Source: DASXMT01 sp036521415
Lineage (GTDB): Bacteria > Actinomycetota > Acidimicrobiia > Acidimicrobiales > RAAP-2
DNA: 23,331 bases
Reading direction: 5' to 3'
Assembly (NCBI GenBank): GCA_036521415.1
Contig: DATDHU010000113.1
Span: 1-23,331, forward strand
The stretch's first letter is position 1, and every line of letters starts with the position of its first letter. Below are positions 12,899 to 21,086 of the stretch, in pieces. The notes beneath the pieces were generated by a model. The model saw nothing but the letters and a program-made list of their open reading frames with translations, had not been told where the DNA came from and made no database searches. A program made the position numbers and the translations under genes.

Positions 12899-14014
12899 TC
12901 AGACGGTGATCAGCATCTGGTCCAGTGCGACCTTGGCCCAGGTTGCCGTCTCCGGGTCGACCGTGATCCGGTTCCGCACCTCGCCCTCGACCAGGCCCTC
13001 GAGGATCCAGGCCAGGTGAGCGGCGTCCACCCGGAACATCGTGGAGCAGGGGCAGATCAGTGGGTCCAGCGAGACCACCGTCTTGTCCGGGGTCTCGTCG
13101 TTCAGCCGCTTGACCAGGTGGATCTCGGTCCCCACCGCGATGACCGACCCGGCGGGTGCGTCGGCCACGGCCCGGATGATGAAGTCGGTGGACCCGACCT
13201 GGTCGGCCAGCTCCACCACCTCGTGGGAGCACTCGGGATGGGCGATGACGATGCCGTCGGGGTACTCGGCCCGGAAGGCAGCGACGTGGTCCGGGCTGAA
13301 CCGCTGGTGCACCGAGCAATGGCCCTTCCAGAGCAGGAGGCTCGAGGTCTTGAGGGTCACGTCGTCGAGCCCGCCGCGGTCCTGCCGGGGGTCCCAGACG
13401 GCCATGTCGTCGGCCCCGTAGCCCATCTGGAAGCCCGTGTTGCGGCCCAGGTGCTGGTCGGGGAAGAAGAGGACCTGGTCGCCGCGGCTCGTCCCGGACT
13501 CGTCCGGGCCGAGGGCCCAGGTCAGCACGGCTCTGGCGTTGGACGAGGTGCAGACCACGCCCCCGTGGCGGCCGACGAAGGCCTTGAGGGCAGCCGATGA
13601 GTTCATGTAGGTCACCGGGACCACCCGATCGGTGTCGGTGACCTCCCCCAGCACCTCCCAGGCCTCCTCGACTGCGTCCACGTCGGCCATGTCGGCCATG
13701 GAGCAACCCGCGTTGAGATCGGGGAGGATCACCTGTTGGTGATCCCCGGTGAGGATATCGGCGGACTCGGCCATGAAGTGGACGCCGCAGAATACGACGA
13801 ACTCGGCATCGCCCCGGTCGGCGGCGATGCGGGAGAGCCCGAAGGAGTCACCCCGGGCGTCGGCCCATCGCATGACCTCGTCTCGTTGGTAGTGGTGGCC
13901 CAGGATCAGCAGGCGGGAGCCGAGCGCCTGTTTGGCGTCGCCGATCCACTGGGCCAGCTGATCGGGGTGCGCAGTCGTGTAACGCTCGGGGAGCGCCGGT
14001 TGCAGCCGCAGCAT
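12899..14014 (-). CDS. nadA: Quinolinate synthase A (NadA)
   Basis: NadA condenses iminoaspartate with dihydroxyacetone phosphate to quinolinate, in de novo NAD synthesis, using a [4Fe-4S] cluster. The 371-residue protein matches the Bacillus-type NadA in size. The likely cluster ligands are Cys104 (GCSMAD), Cys233 (HCSVHQRF) and Cys323 (second Cys of CPCSTMFR). The motifs GHHYQRDEV (39-47), YMNSSAALKA (136-145) and CTSSNA (155-160) support substrate binding. The frame stays open upstream to 14182. I choose the ATG at 14014 because an AGGAGGT ribosome-binding site lies 10 bases before it and the extension has no family character. nadB and nadC are not in the window, and the gene is reversed between uvrA and uvrC. 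Oxygen-sensitive cluster assembly is assumed from the family. Confidence 0.95.
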   Translation of the reverse strand: MLRLQPALPERYTTAHPDQLAQWIGDAKQALGSRLLILGHHYQRDEVMRWADARGDSFGLSRIAADRGDAEFVVFCGVHFMAESADILTGDHQQVILPDLNAGCSMADMADVDAVEEAWEVLGEVTDTDRVVPVTYMNSSAALKAFVGRHGGVVCTSSNARAVLTWALGPDESGTSRGDQVLFFPDQHLGRNTGFQMGYGADDMAVWDPRQDRGGLDDVTLKTSSLLLWKGHCSVHQRFSPDHVAAFRAEYPDGIVIAHPECSHEVVELADQVGSTDFIIRAVADAPAGSVIAVGTEIHLVKRLNDETPDKTVVSLDPLICPCSTMFRVDAAHLAWILEGLVEGEVRNRITVDPETATWAKVALDQMLITV

Positions 14015-14024
14015 GTTGTGTCGT

Positions 14025-14031
14025 ACCTCCT
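14025..14031 (-). promoter_or_regulatory. Strong ribosome-binding site of nadA
   Basis: On the minus strand AGGAGGT, a near-perfect Shine-Dalgarno sequence, ends 10 bases before the ATG at 14014. It decides the start in favour of 14014 over upstream in-frame starts as far as 14182. It contrasts with the uvr genes around it, which have no such site. Confidence 0.8.
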
Positions 14032-14184
14032 GGGAGGAGCTCCGGTAATGACCGGCGGGGACAGCCTGGTCGCCCATCCGCGGGGATGTCGGTCCCGGAG
14101 CCATATGTCGCCGGAAACCAGGCCGGCGTCCCACCAGCATATTCGTCGGAGCCGGCGGTGGTACGACCAGGGCCCCGGACACGG

Positions 14185-14196
14185 CACACTGGGACG
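14185..14196 (+). promoter_or_regulatory. Candidate -10 element of a leaderless uvrC promoter
   Basis: CACACT at 14185-14190 ends six bases before the GTG at 14197, and the six bases (GGGACG) nearly repeat the CGGACG found at the same place before uvrB. The hexamer is weaker than those of uvrA and uvrB because it starts with C. No ribosome-binding site is seen, which supports a leaderless start. No convincing -35 was found. Confidence 0.4.
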
Positions 14197-16149
14197 GTGG
14201 TGACCAGACCAGCCAGCGGGTCGGTCCCGGACGGCCCGGGCTCGTACCAGTTCGTCGACAGACACGGTCGGGTGCTCTACGTGGGCAAGGCCAAGTCCCT
14301 CCGGTCCCGGTTGAACTCCTATTTCCAGGACCCGGGCGCCCTGGCCCCCCGGACGGCCCAGATGGTCGACCAGGCCGATCATGTCGAGTGGATGGTGGTC
14401 GACTCCGAGAGCGAGGCTCTGCTCCTCGAGCACAACCTCATCCAGCAGTTCCAGCCCCGCTACAACGTGCGCCTGAAGGACGACAAGAGCTACCCGTGGC
14501 TGGCCATCACCGTCGACGAGGAGTGGCCCCGCCCGGCGGTGGTGCGGGGACGAAAGCGGACCGGGGTCCGGTACTTCGGCCCGTACCCGAATGTGTACGC
14601 CATCCGGGACACGCTCGATCTGCTGTTGCGCTCCTTCCCCATCCGGAGCTGCAGCAACAACAAGTTCGACCGCCACCAGCGCCTGGGCCGGCCTTGCCTG
14701 CTGTACCACATCGAACGGTGCTCGGGCCCGTGTGTCGGCGCAGTGGAGCCCGACGCCTACGCCGAGATGGTCGACGCATTCATGTCCATCCTCTCCGGCG
14801 ACACCGCAGCACTGGAGCGCCAGCTCGAGTCGGCCATGCGGGCGGCGTCGGACTCGCTCGAGTTCGAGCGGGCCTCGATCCTGCGGGACAAGCTCGACGC
14901 CGTGCGCAAGGCCGATGCCGTGCGCCAGATGGAGCTCGAGCGTCCCGAGGACCTGGACGTCATCGGGCTGGCCGAGGACGAGCTCGAGGCGGCCGTCCAG
15001 GTGTTCCATGTCCGCTCGGGCAAGGTGGTCGGGCGCCTGGCCCTGTTCGTGGACAAGGTCGAGGACCTCACTCCGGCAGAGCTGATCGGGCGCATCCTGG
15101 TCGACGTGTACGCCGACGCCCCGTCCGGTGTGCCCCGCCAGGTGCTGGTGCCCACGATTCCCGACGATGTCGAGGCGGTGACCGCATACCTCATCGAGCG
15201 GCGAGGGGGGCCGGTGGCCATCCGGGTCCCGGTCCGGGGGCCGAAGCGCCAACTCCAAGAGACTGTGACCCACAATGCCGACGAGGCGTTTCTCCGCCAT
15301 CGCATGCAGCGCACGGCCGACCACAACAGCCGGGCCCGGGCGCTCGAGTCGTTGCAGCGTGAGCTGAGCTTGCCCGACGCGCCGCTCCGCATCGAGTGCT
15401 ACGACATGAGCCACCTCCAGGGCACCGACTACGTCGGTTCGATGGTCGTCTTCGAGGACGGGCTGCCCAAGAAGAGCGACTACCGCCACTACAAGGTCTC
15501 GTCCGTCCCCGGGAACGACGACTACGCGGCCATGGAAGAGGTGCTCACCCGGCGGCTCACCGCCCTGCTCGAGGAGGAGGAGAAGGCGGACCGGAGCAAG
15601 GGGTCCGAGCAGGCGGAAGATCCCGATCGGGACGGCCGCAAGCCGGCCCCCCGCCGGCGGTTCGCCTACCCGCCCCAGCTCCTGCTTCTCGACGGCGGGA
15701 AGGGCCAGTTGGCCGTGGGTGTCCGGGTGCTCGAGCGTTTGGGGCTGACCGAGCGGATCCCCATTGCCTCGCTGGCCAAGAGCTTCGAGGAGGTCTACCT
15801 GCCCGGGAAGGACGAACCCCTGCGCTTGCCCCGGCAGTCAGAGGCGCTCTACCTGCTCCAGCGGCTGCGGGACGAGGCCCACCGGTTCGCCATCTCCTAC
15901 CACCGGAAGCTCCGGGGGAAGCGCATGACCGCCGGAGTGCTCGACGGCATCCCCGGGCTCGGGCCCAAGCGGCGGGCCCGGTTGCTCAGCCAATTCGGGG
16001 GCATCGGCTCCCTGCGCCGGGCCGAGCTCGAGGAGCTCCGGGCCCTCTCGTGGTTGCCCGACGAGGTGGCCGACACGGTCCACCGGCGGCTCCACCAGCC
16101 GATGAGTCCCAGCGGGCCTCGCCCGGACCGTGCGAGAGTGGTCGGGTGA
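14197..16149 (+). CDS. uvrC: Excinuclease ABC subunit C (UvrC)
   Basis: UvrC makes both incisions around a lesion marked by UvrB. With a start at 14197 it has 650 residues. The N-terminal GIY-YIG nuclease domain is seen at about 14-95 (GPGSYQFVD, then LYVGKAKSLRSRL), for the 3' cut. A UVR motif at about 205-236 (EFERASILRDKLDAV) should contact UvrB. The RNase H-like domain for the 5' cut has ECYDMSHLQG near 400 and LLLDGGKGQL near 497. Tandem helix-hairpin-helix motifs lie at about 581-635 (GIPGLGPKRRARLL). The frame is open from 14086, but residues before 14197 look unlike UvrC and would overlap the nadA leader. A second GTG at 14200 is equally possible. Its stop overlaps the rapZ start by four bases (GTGA), implying translational coupling. 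Confidence 0.96.
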   Translation: MVTRPASGSVPDGPGSYQFVDRHGRVLYVGKAKSLRSRLNSYFQDPGALAPRTAQMVDQADHVEWMVVDSESEALLLEHNLIQQFQPRYNVRLKDDKSYPWLAITVDEEWPRPAVVRGRKRTGVRYFGPYPNVYAIRDTLDLLLRSFPIRSCSNNKFDRHQRLGRPCLLYHIERCSGPCVGAVEPDAYAEMVDAFMSILSGDTAALERQLESAMRAASDSLEFERASILRDKLDAVRKADAVRQMELERPEDLDVIGLAEDELEAAVQVFHVRSGKVVGRLALFVDKVEDLTPAELIGRILVDVYADAPSGVPRQVLVPTIPDDVEAVTAYLIERRGGPVAIRVPVRGPKRQLQETVTHNADEAFLRHRMQRTADHNSRARALESLQRELSLPDAPLRIECYDMSHLQGTDYVGSMVVFEDGLPKKSDYRHYKVSSVPGNDDYAAMEEVLTRRLTALLEEEEKADRSKGSEQAEDPDRDGRKPAPRRRFAYPPQLLLLDGGKGQLAVGVRVLERLGLTERIPIASLAKSFEEVYLPGKDEPLRLPRQSEALYLLQRLRDEAHRFAISYHRKLRGKRMTAGVLDGIPGLGPKRRARLLSQFGGIGSLRRAELEELRALSWLPDEVADTVHRRLHQPMSPSGPRPDRARVVG

Positions 16150-16997
16150 GCGAGTACCTGGTGGTAACCGGGATGTCGGGGGCGGGCCGGTCCACGGCCG
16201 GCGCCACGCTGGAGGACCTGGGTTGGTTCGTCATCGACAACATGCCGTCCGCCCTCATCTCCAAGGTGTCCGAGCTGGTCCGCGGGTCGGGCAGCGAGCT
16301 CGAGCACGTGGCCTTCGTGGTCGGCCGGGGTGGCGGGGACATCGACGACGTCATGCCGGCCATCGAGGCCCTCCGGTCGGGACGGGACCGGGTCCGCATG
16401 GTCTTCCTCGATGCCGCCGACGACATCCTGATCCGCCGGTTCGAGGGCACACGGCGGCGCCACCCGCTGGGCGGTCGGGGCGTGGAGGACTCCATCGCCG
16501 AGGAACGAGAGCTGCTCCAGCCCCTCCGGGAGCACGCCGACCTGGTCATCGACACGGGCGAGCTCAATGTCAACCAGCTTCGCAGCCGGCTGATGGAGGT
16601 CTTCGGGGGCGAGGACACCGACGCCACCATGCAGACCTCCATCCTGTCGTTCGGCTTCAAGCACGGGGTCCCGCTCGACGTCGACCTCATGTTCGACTGT
16701 CGGTTCCTGCCCAACCCGTACTGGGTAGAGTCCCTTCGCCCCCAGAGCGGGCTGGACGAGCCCGTGCGGGACTACGTGCTCGGGCGGCCCGAGACCACCG
16801 AGTTCCTGAACAAGCTGGACGACATGCTGACCATGCTCATTCCCGCCTATGTCCGTGAGGGCAAGTCGTACCTGACCGTGGCCATGGGGTGCACGGGCGG
16901 GCGTCACCGGTCGGTGGCCCTGGCCGAGGAGCTGGCCCGGCGTCTCGACAAGCAGGGGACCTCCACCTCGGTCTTCCATCGTGACGTGGACCGGTGA
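16146..16997 (+). CDS. rapZ: RapZ-type nucleotide-binding protein (YvcJ/RapZ family)
   Basis: This is the P-loop protein family of Bacillus YvcJ and E. coli RapZ. In E. coli RapZ is an RNA adaptor that controls glmS; the small RNAs involved are not known in actinobacteria, so that role should not be assumed. The 283-residue protein begins SEYLVVTGMSGAGRSTA, a Walker A at residues 9-17 with Arg15 in place of the usual Lys. The family segments GWFVIDNMP (26-34), FGFKHGVPLDVDLMFDCRFL and GCTGGRHRSVALAEEL (about 248-263) follow. The C-terminal Cys/His/Arg-rich domain is intact. It starts with a GTG inside the uvrC stop and ends by overlapping yvcK by four bases, so the three genes are probably one operon. 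Confidence 0.95.
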   Translation: MSEYLVVTGMSGAGRSTAGATLEDLGWFVIDNMPSALISKVSELVRGSGSELEHVAFVVGRGGGDIDDVMPAIEALRSGRDRVRMVFLDAADDILIRRFEGTRRRHPLGGRGVEDSIAEERELLQPLREHADLVIDTGELNVNQLRSRLMEVFGGEDTDATMQTSILSFGFKHGVPLDVDLMFDCRFLPNPYWVESLRPQSGLDEPVRDYVLGRPETTEFLNKLDDMLTMLIPAYVREGKSYLTVAMGCTGGRHRSVALAEELARRLDKQGTSTSVFHRDVDR

Positions 16998-17869
16998 CGG
17001 TCCCGGGCGGGTCCTATCGGGTGGCGGCGGTGGGCGGGGGCCACGGCCTGGCTGCCACCCTGACCGCCGTCCGGCGCTACACCGACCAGGTGACGGCCGT
17101 GGTCTCGGTGGCCGACGACGGTGGGTCGAGCGGCCGGCTCCGGGAGCTGTTGGGCGTCATGCCCCCCGGTGACCTCCGGAAATGCATGGTGGCCCTGGCC
17201 GAACCGGGTTCGATCCTGGCCGTCGCCTTCGCCCGACGCTTCAGCGAGGAGGAGCTGGCCGGGCACTCCCTGGGCAACCTGTTCCTGGCCGGGCTGATGG
17301 ATGCGGCTGAGGACCCGATCGCCGGGCTCGACGAGGCGTGCCGTCTGCTCGGCGTCAGAGGTCGGATCCTGCCTGCCACCACCGACCCGGTGGTGCTGAA
17401 GGCCGACGCCGAGAGCGGCCCGGTCGCCGGTCAGGTGGCCGTCATGGGGACCGGCGGGATCCGCCACGTCTCGCTGGTGCCCGAGGACCCGGTCGCACCG
17501 GCCGAAGCCGTCGAGGCGCTGGCCACGGCCGACCAGATCATCCTGGGGCCCGGATCCCTCTTCACCAGCACGTTGGCCGCCGCGGCCGTGCCTGGCATCC
17601 GGGATGCCATCCAGCAGGCGTCGGCCATGATCGTCTACGTCTGCAACCTGCACCCCGAGCTCCCGGAGACAGCCGATTACGACGTGACCATGCACCTCGA
17701 TGCCCTGTTCGCTCACGGAATCGAGGTCGACGTGGCCGTGTGCGACCCCTCGGGCCTTCCCCTCGGCCGGCCCTCCTGCCGGGTGGTCGAGGCGCCGCTG
17801 GCCCGGCCCAACGGGCGCGCCCACGACCCCGTCAAACTGGCGTCCGCCCTCTCCGGTCTGGTCGGATGA
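16994..17869 (+). CDS. yvcK: YvcK/CofD-like protein (gluconeogenesis and morphology factor)
   Basis: YvcK proteins bind UDP-sugars and are needed for growth on gluconeogenic carbon sources and for normal cell shape in Bacillus and mycobacteria (there called CuvA). The 291-residue protein shows the Rossmann-like start VAAVGGGHGL (about 10-19), the family box VADDGGSSGRLR (39-50), PPGDLRKCM (57-65), GHSLGNLFLAGL (about 90) and LGPGSLFTS. Bacillus YvcK is about 317 residues, so this one is some 25 residues shorter, mostly at the C-terminus. The GTG start overlaps the rapZ stop (GTGA), as expected for coupled translation. In most actinobacteria whiA follows; here the next gene is gap. Confidence 0.93.
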   Translation: MTVPGGSYRVAAVGGGHGLAATLTAVRRYTDQVTAVVSVADDGGSSGRLRELLGVMPPGDLRKCMVALAEPGSILAVAFARRFSEEELAGHSLGNLFLAGLMDAAEDPIAGLDEACRLLGVRGRILPATTDPVVLKADAESGPVAGQVAVMGTGGIRHVSLVPEDPVAPAEAVEALATADQIILGPGSLFTSTLAAAAVPGIRDAIQQASAMIVYVCNLHPELPETADYDVTMHLDALFAHGIEVDVAVCDPSGLPLGRPSCRVVEAPLARPNGRAHDPVKLASALSGLVG

Positions 17870-17975
17870 GTAGTTGTCCCGTATTTTTGGCTAATTTTGA
17901 TACCCGGCCTCGACAGTGTGTGTCCGGCTGGTCGAGGCACGGATTTCATCCGAGGAGAATCGAGGTACTACCGCA
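17870..17975 (+). promoter_or_regulatory. AT-rich leader and promoter region of the gap operon
   Basis: This 106-base gap replaces the whiA gene expected here. Bases 17880-17903 are strikingly AT-rich for this genome and probably hold the gap promoter. Candidate elements are TTGTCC (17874-17879), TTGGCT (17887-17892), TAATTT (17892-17897) and GACAGT (17912-17917), but no pair has ideal spacing, so the exact promoter is unresolved. A perfect inverted repeat follows (17907-17938), and GAGGT at 17962-17966 is the ribosome-binding site. No remnant of whiA is visible. Confidence 0.55.
17907..17938 (+). repeat. Perfect 8-bp inverted repeat in the gap leader
   Basis: GCCTCGAC (17907-17914) and GTCGAGGC (17931-17938) are exact reverse complements separated by 16 bases. 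With G930 bulged, two more pairs (A915-T929, G916-C928) are possible. In RNA this would be a GC-rich stem-loop about 37 bases before the gap start; in DNA it could be a bipartite operator. No T-run follows, so it is not a normal intrinsic terminator. Confidence 0.55.
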
Positions 17976-19001
17976 ATGACCGTACGGGTGGGCATCAACG
18001 GGTTCGGCCGCATCGGCCGGAACTTCCTCCGGGCCGCCCGGGACCAGGGTACGGACATCGAGGTCCTGGCCGTGAACGACCTGACCTCGGCCGAGACCCT
18101 GGCTCACCTCCTGCGCTACGACTCCACCCACGGCCGGTTCCCGGGCGACGTGCAGGTGATGGACGGCCACCTGGTCATCGACGGGCACACGGTCACCGTG
18201 CTGTCCGAGCGGGACCCGAAGGCCCTGCCCTGGGGCGTGCTGGGCGTGGACGTGGTCATCGAGTCGACCGGGCTGTTCACCACCCGCGAGTCGGCCGCCG
18301 CCCACCTCAGCGACGGGGCCAACCGCGTCATCGTCTCCGCCCCGGCGGCGGACGTGGATGCCACCTTCGTCATCGGGGTCAACTCCGACCAGTACGACCC
18401 GGCCAAGCACGTGGTCGTCTCGAACGCGTCGTGTACCACCAACTGCTTCGTGCCCATGGTCAAGGTGCTCGACGACGCCTTCTCCATCGAGAGCGGCCTG
18501 ATGACGACCGTGCACGCCTACACCAACGACCAGAACCTCCTCGACCTCCCGCACAAGGACCTTCGCCGGGCCCGCGCCGCGGCCACCAACATCGTGCCCG
18601 CCTCCACCGGTGCGGCCCGGGCCACCGGCCTGGTCCTCGAGTCCATGAAGGGTCGGCTGGACGGGACCGCACTCCGGGTGCCGGTACCCGACGGGTCGAT
18701 CACGGACTTCACCGCCGTCGTCCCGGGAACGGTGACGGTCGCCGACGTCAACCGGGCCTTCGCCGACGCGGCCTCGTCGGGCCCGCTCTCCGATGTCCTC
18801 GTGTACACCGAGGACCCGATCGTGTCTTCGGACATCGTCGGCAGCCCCGCCTCGTGCACGTTCGACTCCAAGCTCACCATGGCCATGCCGTCCGCGTCGG
18901 GGATCACCTTGGTGAAGGTCCAGGGGTGGTACGACAACGAGTGGGGATATGCCAACCGCCTCGTCGACCTGGCCCGGGTCATGGGTGCGGCCGGCGTCTG
19001 A
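17976..19001 (+). CDS. gap: Glyceraldehyde-3-phosphate dehydrogenase, phosphorylating, type I
   Basis: GAPDH oxidises glyceraldehyde 3-phosphate to 1,3-bisphosphoglycerate with NAD in glycolysis, reversible in gluconeogenesis. With a start at 17976 it has 341 residues. The Rossmann motif INGFGRIGRNF lies at 7-17, Asp35 in VNDL favours NAD over NADP, the catalytic cysteine is Cys153 in SNASCTTNC, and His180 in TVHAYTND is the general base. The C-terminal WYDNEWGYANR is the standard ending. The frame is open from 17916, but the ATG at 17976 has GAGGT nine bases upstream and gives the normal N-terminus. It heads a gap-pgk-tpiA-secG operon; the leader with an inverted repeat may regulate it. Confidence 0.97.
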   Translation: MTVRVGINGFGRIGRNFLRAARDQGTDIEVLAVNDLTSAETLAHLLRYDSTHGRFPGDVQVMDGHLVIDGHTVTVLSERDPKALPWGVLGVDVVIESTGLFTTRESAAAHLSDGANRVIVSAPAADVDATFVIGVNSDQYDPAKHVVVSNASCTTNCFVPMVKVLDDAFSIESGLMTTVHAYTNDQNLLDLPHKDLRRARAAATNIVPASTGAARATGLVLESMKGRLDGTALRVPVPDGSITDFTAVVPGTVTVADVNRAFADAASSGPLSDVLVYTEDPIVSSDIVGSPASCTFDSKLTMAMPSASGITLVKVQGWYDNEWGYANRLVDLARVMGAAGV

Positions 19002-19028
19002 GCCGGAGACAGGACCGGGGGGAGATCC

Positions 19029-20249
19029 ATGGTGAGCACCGACAACCACAATCCGCTCCTCGAGGGCCTTCCTCTGCTCGGTGACCTACCCCCGCTCGAC
19101 GGCCGCAGCGTCCTGGTCCGGGTCGACTTCAACGTCCCGCTCCGCCGCTGCGAGGGCGAAGCCACCACGGTGATCGACGACTTCCGCATTCGCTCCGCCC
19201 TTCCCACCCTCGACTACCTGCTCGGCCAGGGGGCGGCGGTCACCGCCTGTACCCACCTCGGCCGTCCCCAGGGGGCGCCCGATGCCCAGTGCGACATGGC
19301 CCCGGTACGGGACCGGTTGGCCGAATTGGCCCCCGAGGTGGAGTTGCTCGAAAACCTCCGCTTCTACGCCGGCGAGGAGGCGAACGATCCGGAGTTCACC
19401 AAGAAGCTGATCCACGGTCACGACGCCTACGTCAACGATGCCTTCGGGGTCTGCCACCGGGCGCACGCCTCGGTGGTCGGGCCGCCGGCTGCACTGCCGA
19501 GCGCCGCCGGCTTCCTGCTGCTCCGCGAGATCGAGGCGCTCGGCACCCTCCTGGGCCGCCCCGAGCGGCCCTTCGTGGCCGTGGTGGGCGGGGCCAAGGT
19601 GGCCGACAAGCTCGGCGTGCTGAGCTCGCTCCTCGAACGGGTCGACACCTTGATCGTGGGCGGCGGCATGGCCTTCACCTTCCTCGCCGCGGCCGGCCAC
19701 GAAGTCGGGGGCTCGCTCGTCGACTGGGACCGGCTCGAAGACTGTGCCGCCCTCCTGGCCTCGGGACGGGAGATCCTGTTGCCGACGGACGTGGTCGCCC
19801 TGGAGCCGGGTGCGCCGTTCGGACACGCATGCCGGGCCGAGGGAGGAGAGGTCCGCGTGGTGGGCGAGGACGTGCCCGATCAGTGGCAAGGGCTCGATAT
19901 CGGGCCGGAGTCGGTGGCCCGGTTCGCCGACACCATCGCGTCGGCCGGGACCGTGCTGTGGAACGGCCCAATGGGCGTGTTCGAGGATCCTCGTTTCGTC
20001 CGGGGCACCTCGGGCGTCGCCCAGGCCGTGGCCGGCTGCCCCGGCTACACCGTCGTCGGCGGGGGTGACAGTGCCAGCGCCGTGGACGAGTTGGGGCTGA
20101 CCGAGCAGATCGACTTTATCTCGACCGGGGGAGGCGCCTCGCTCGAGCTGCTCGAGCACGGTGATCTGGTCGGTCTCGCCGCGCTGCGGTCGGCCGCCAA
20201 TGCACCGCGGCCTCGCCCCGGGGGCGGTCTGGAGCGGGCTCCGTCGTGA
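19029..20249 (+). CDS. pgk: Phosphoglycerate kinase
   Basis: PGK transfers the acyl phosphate of 1,3-bisphosphoglycerate to ADP, making ATP in glycolysis. The 406-residue protein has the substrate-binding motif VLVRVDFNVP (28-37), DDFRIRSALPT (50-60), THLGRPQG (75-82), the hinge/nucleotide segments VVGGAKVADKL and LIVGGGMAFTFL, and GGGDSASAV near 344-352, ending with FISTGGGASLELLE. About 20 residues (STDNHNPLLEGLPLLGDLP) precede the usual start and are probably real, since the ATG at 19029 has the GGGGGGAGA site just upstream. The gene lies 27 bases after gap, and its stop overlaps the tpiA GTG start by four bases, indicating translational coupling of consecutive glycolytic enzymes. Confidence 0.97.
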   Translation: MVSTDNHNPLLEGLPLLGDLPPLDGRSVLVRVDFNVPLRRCEGEATTVIDDFRIRSALPTLDYLLGQGAAVTACTHLGRPQGAPDAQCDMAPVRDRLAELAPEVELLENLRFYAGEEANDPEFTKKLIHGHDAYVNDAFGVCHRAHASVVGPPAALPSAAGFLLLREIEALGTLLGRPERPFVAVVGGAKVADKLGVLSSLLERVDTLIVGGGMAFTFLAAAGHEVGGSLVDWDRLEDCAALLASGREILLPTDVVALEPGAPFGHACRAEGGEVRVVGEDVPDQWQGLDIGPESVARFADTIASAGTVLWNGPMGVFEDPRFVRGTSGVAQAVAGCPGYTVVGGGDSASAVDELGLTEQIDFISTGGGASLELLEHGDLVGLAALRSAANAPRPRPGGGLERAPS

Positions 20250-21040
20250 ACGACCCAGCTCGCCGGCGACCGCTGGTGAGTGGCAATTGGAAGATGAACT
20301 TCGATCACTTCCAAGCCATTCACGCCGCTCGTGATCTCGGCCTCCGGCTGGCGGCGGCCGACGTGACCGCGCTCGACGTGTCCGTCCATCCGCCCTTCAC
20401 CGACCTCCGCTCCGTGCAGACGGTGGTCGAAGCCGAGGGGATCCCGGTGGCGCTGGGGGCCCAGAACTGTGCCATCCAGGACTCGGGGGCCTTCACCGGC
20501 GAGGTCAGCGCGCTCATGCTGGCCAAGCTGCACACCCAGTACGTCATCGTGGGTCACTCCGAGCGCCGTCAGCTCTTTTGCGAGACCGACGACGTCGTGG
20601 GAGCCAAATTGGGCGCAGTGTTCCGCAACGCCATGACCCCGATCTGTTGCGTCGGAGAGACCGGGGACGAACGGGATGCCGGCATGACACAGCTGCGGCT
20701 CACCACCCAGGTCTCCTCGGTGGTCGCGTCGGTGACCACCGAGCAGCTCTCGGGGATGGTGATCGCCTACGAGCCGATCTGGGCCATCGGAACCGGCCGG
20801 GCGGCCACGGCCGAGGATGCCCAGGAGGCCTGTGCCTGGATCCGGTCGACGATCCAAGGCGCCGCCGGCGAGGATGCGGCGTCGCAGGTCCGGATCCAAT
20901 ACGGGGGATCGGTGACCCCGGAGAACACCCAGTCGCTCCTGGCCTGCCCGGACGTGGACGGGGCCCTGGTCGGAGGGGCCAGCCTCGACGCCGGCGCCTT
21001 CGTGGACATCATCAGGGGTGCCGGCAGTAGGGGCCGCTGA
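20246..21040 (+). CDS. tpiA: Triosephosphate isomerase
   Basis: TPI interconverts dihydroxyacetone phosphate and glyceraldehyde 3-phosphate. The 264-residue protein has all catalytic groups: Asn14 and Lys16 (SGNWKMN), His104 (IVGHSERR) and Glu176 (AYEPIWAIGTG, with the mobile loop 6 just after it), then the phosphate-binding IQYGGSV. The segment AQNCAIQDSGAFTGEVS (72-88) is the usual dimer-interface and substrate region. The GTG at 20246 overlaps the pgk stop (GTGA), and there is no separate ribosome-binding site, so translation is likely coupled. secG follows after 46 bases (to its preferred GTG). Confidence 0.97.
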   Translation: MNDPARRRPLVSGNWKMNFDHFQAIHAARDLGLRLAAADVTALDVSVHPPFTDLRSVQTVVEAEGIPVALGAQNCAIQDSGAFTGEVSALMLAKLHTQYVIVGHSERRQLFCETDDVVGAKLGAVFRNAMTPICCVGETGDERDAGMTQLRLTTQVSSVVASVTTEQLSGMVIAYEPIWAIGTGRAATAEDAQEACAWIRSTIQGAAGEDAASQVRIQYGGSVTPENTQSLLACPDVDGALVGGASLDAGAFVDIIRGAGSRGR

Positions 21041-21046
21041 GTTTGG

Positions 21047-21079
21047 TAGCCTTCGCAACGGTCTGGAGCCTAAGGAGGG
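21047..21079 (+). promoter_or_regulatory. Possible secG promoter -10 and strong ribosome-binding site
   Basis: AAGGAGGG at 21072-21079 is a strong Shine-Dalgarno sequence seven bases before the GTG at 21087 and fixes that as the secG start. TAGCCT at 21047-21052, preceded by GG, could be a -10 element giving a leader of about 28 bases. No clear -35 accompanies it, so an internal promoter is only possible; the ribosome-binding site is well supported. Confidence 0.5.
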
Positions 21080-21086
21080 TTTCTAC

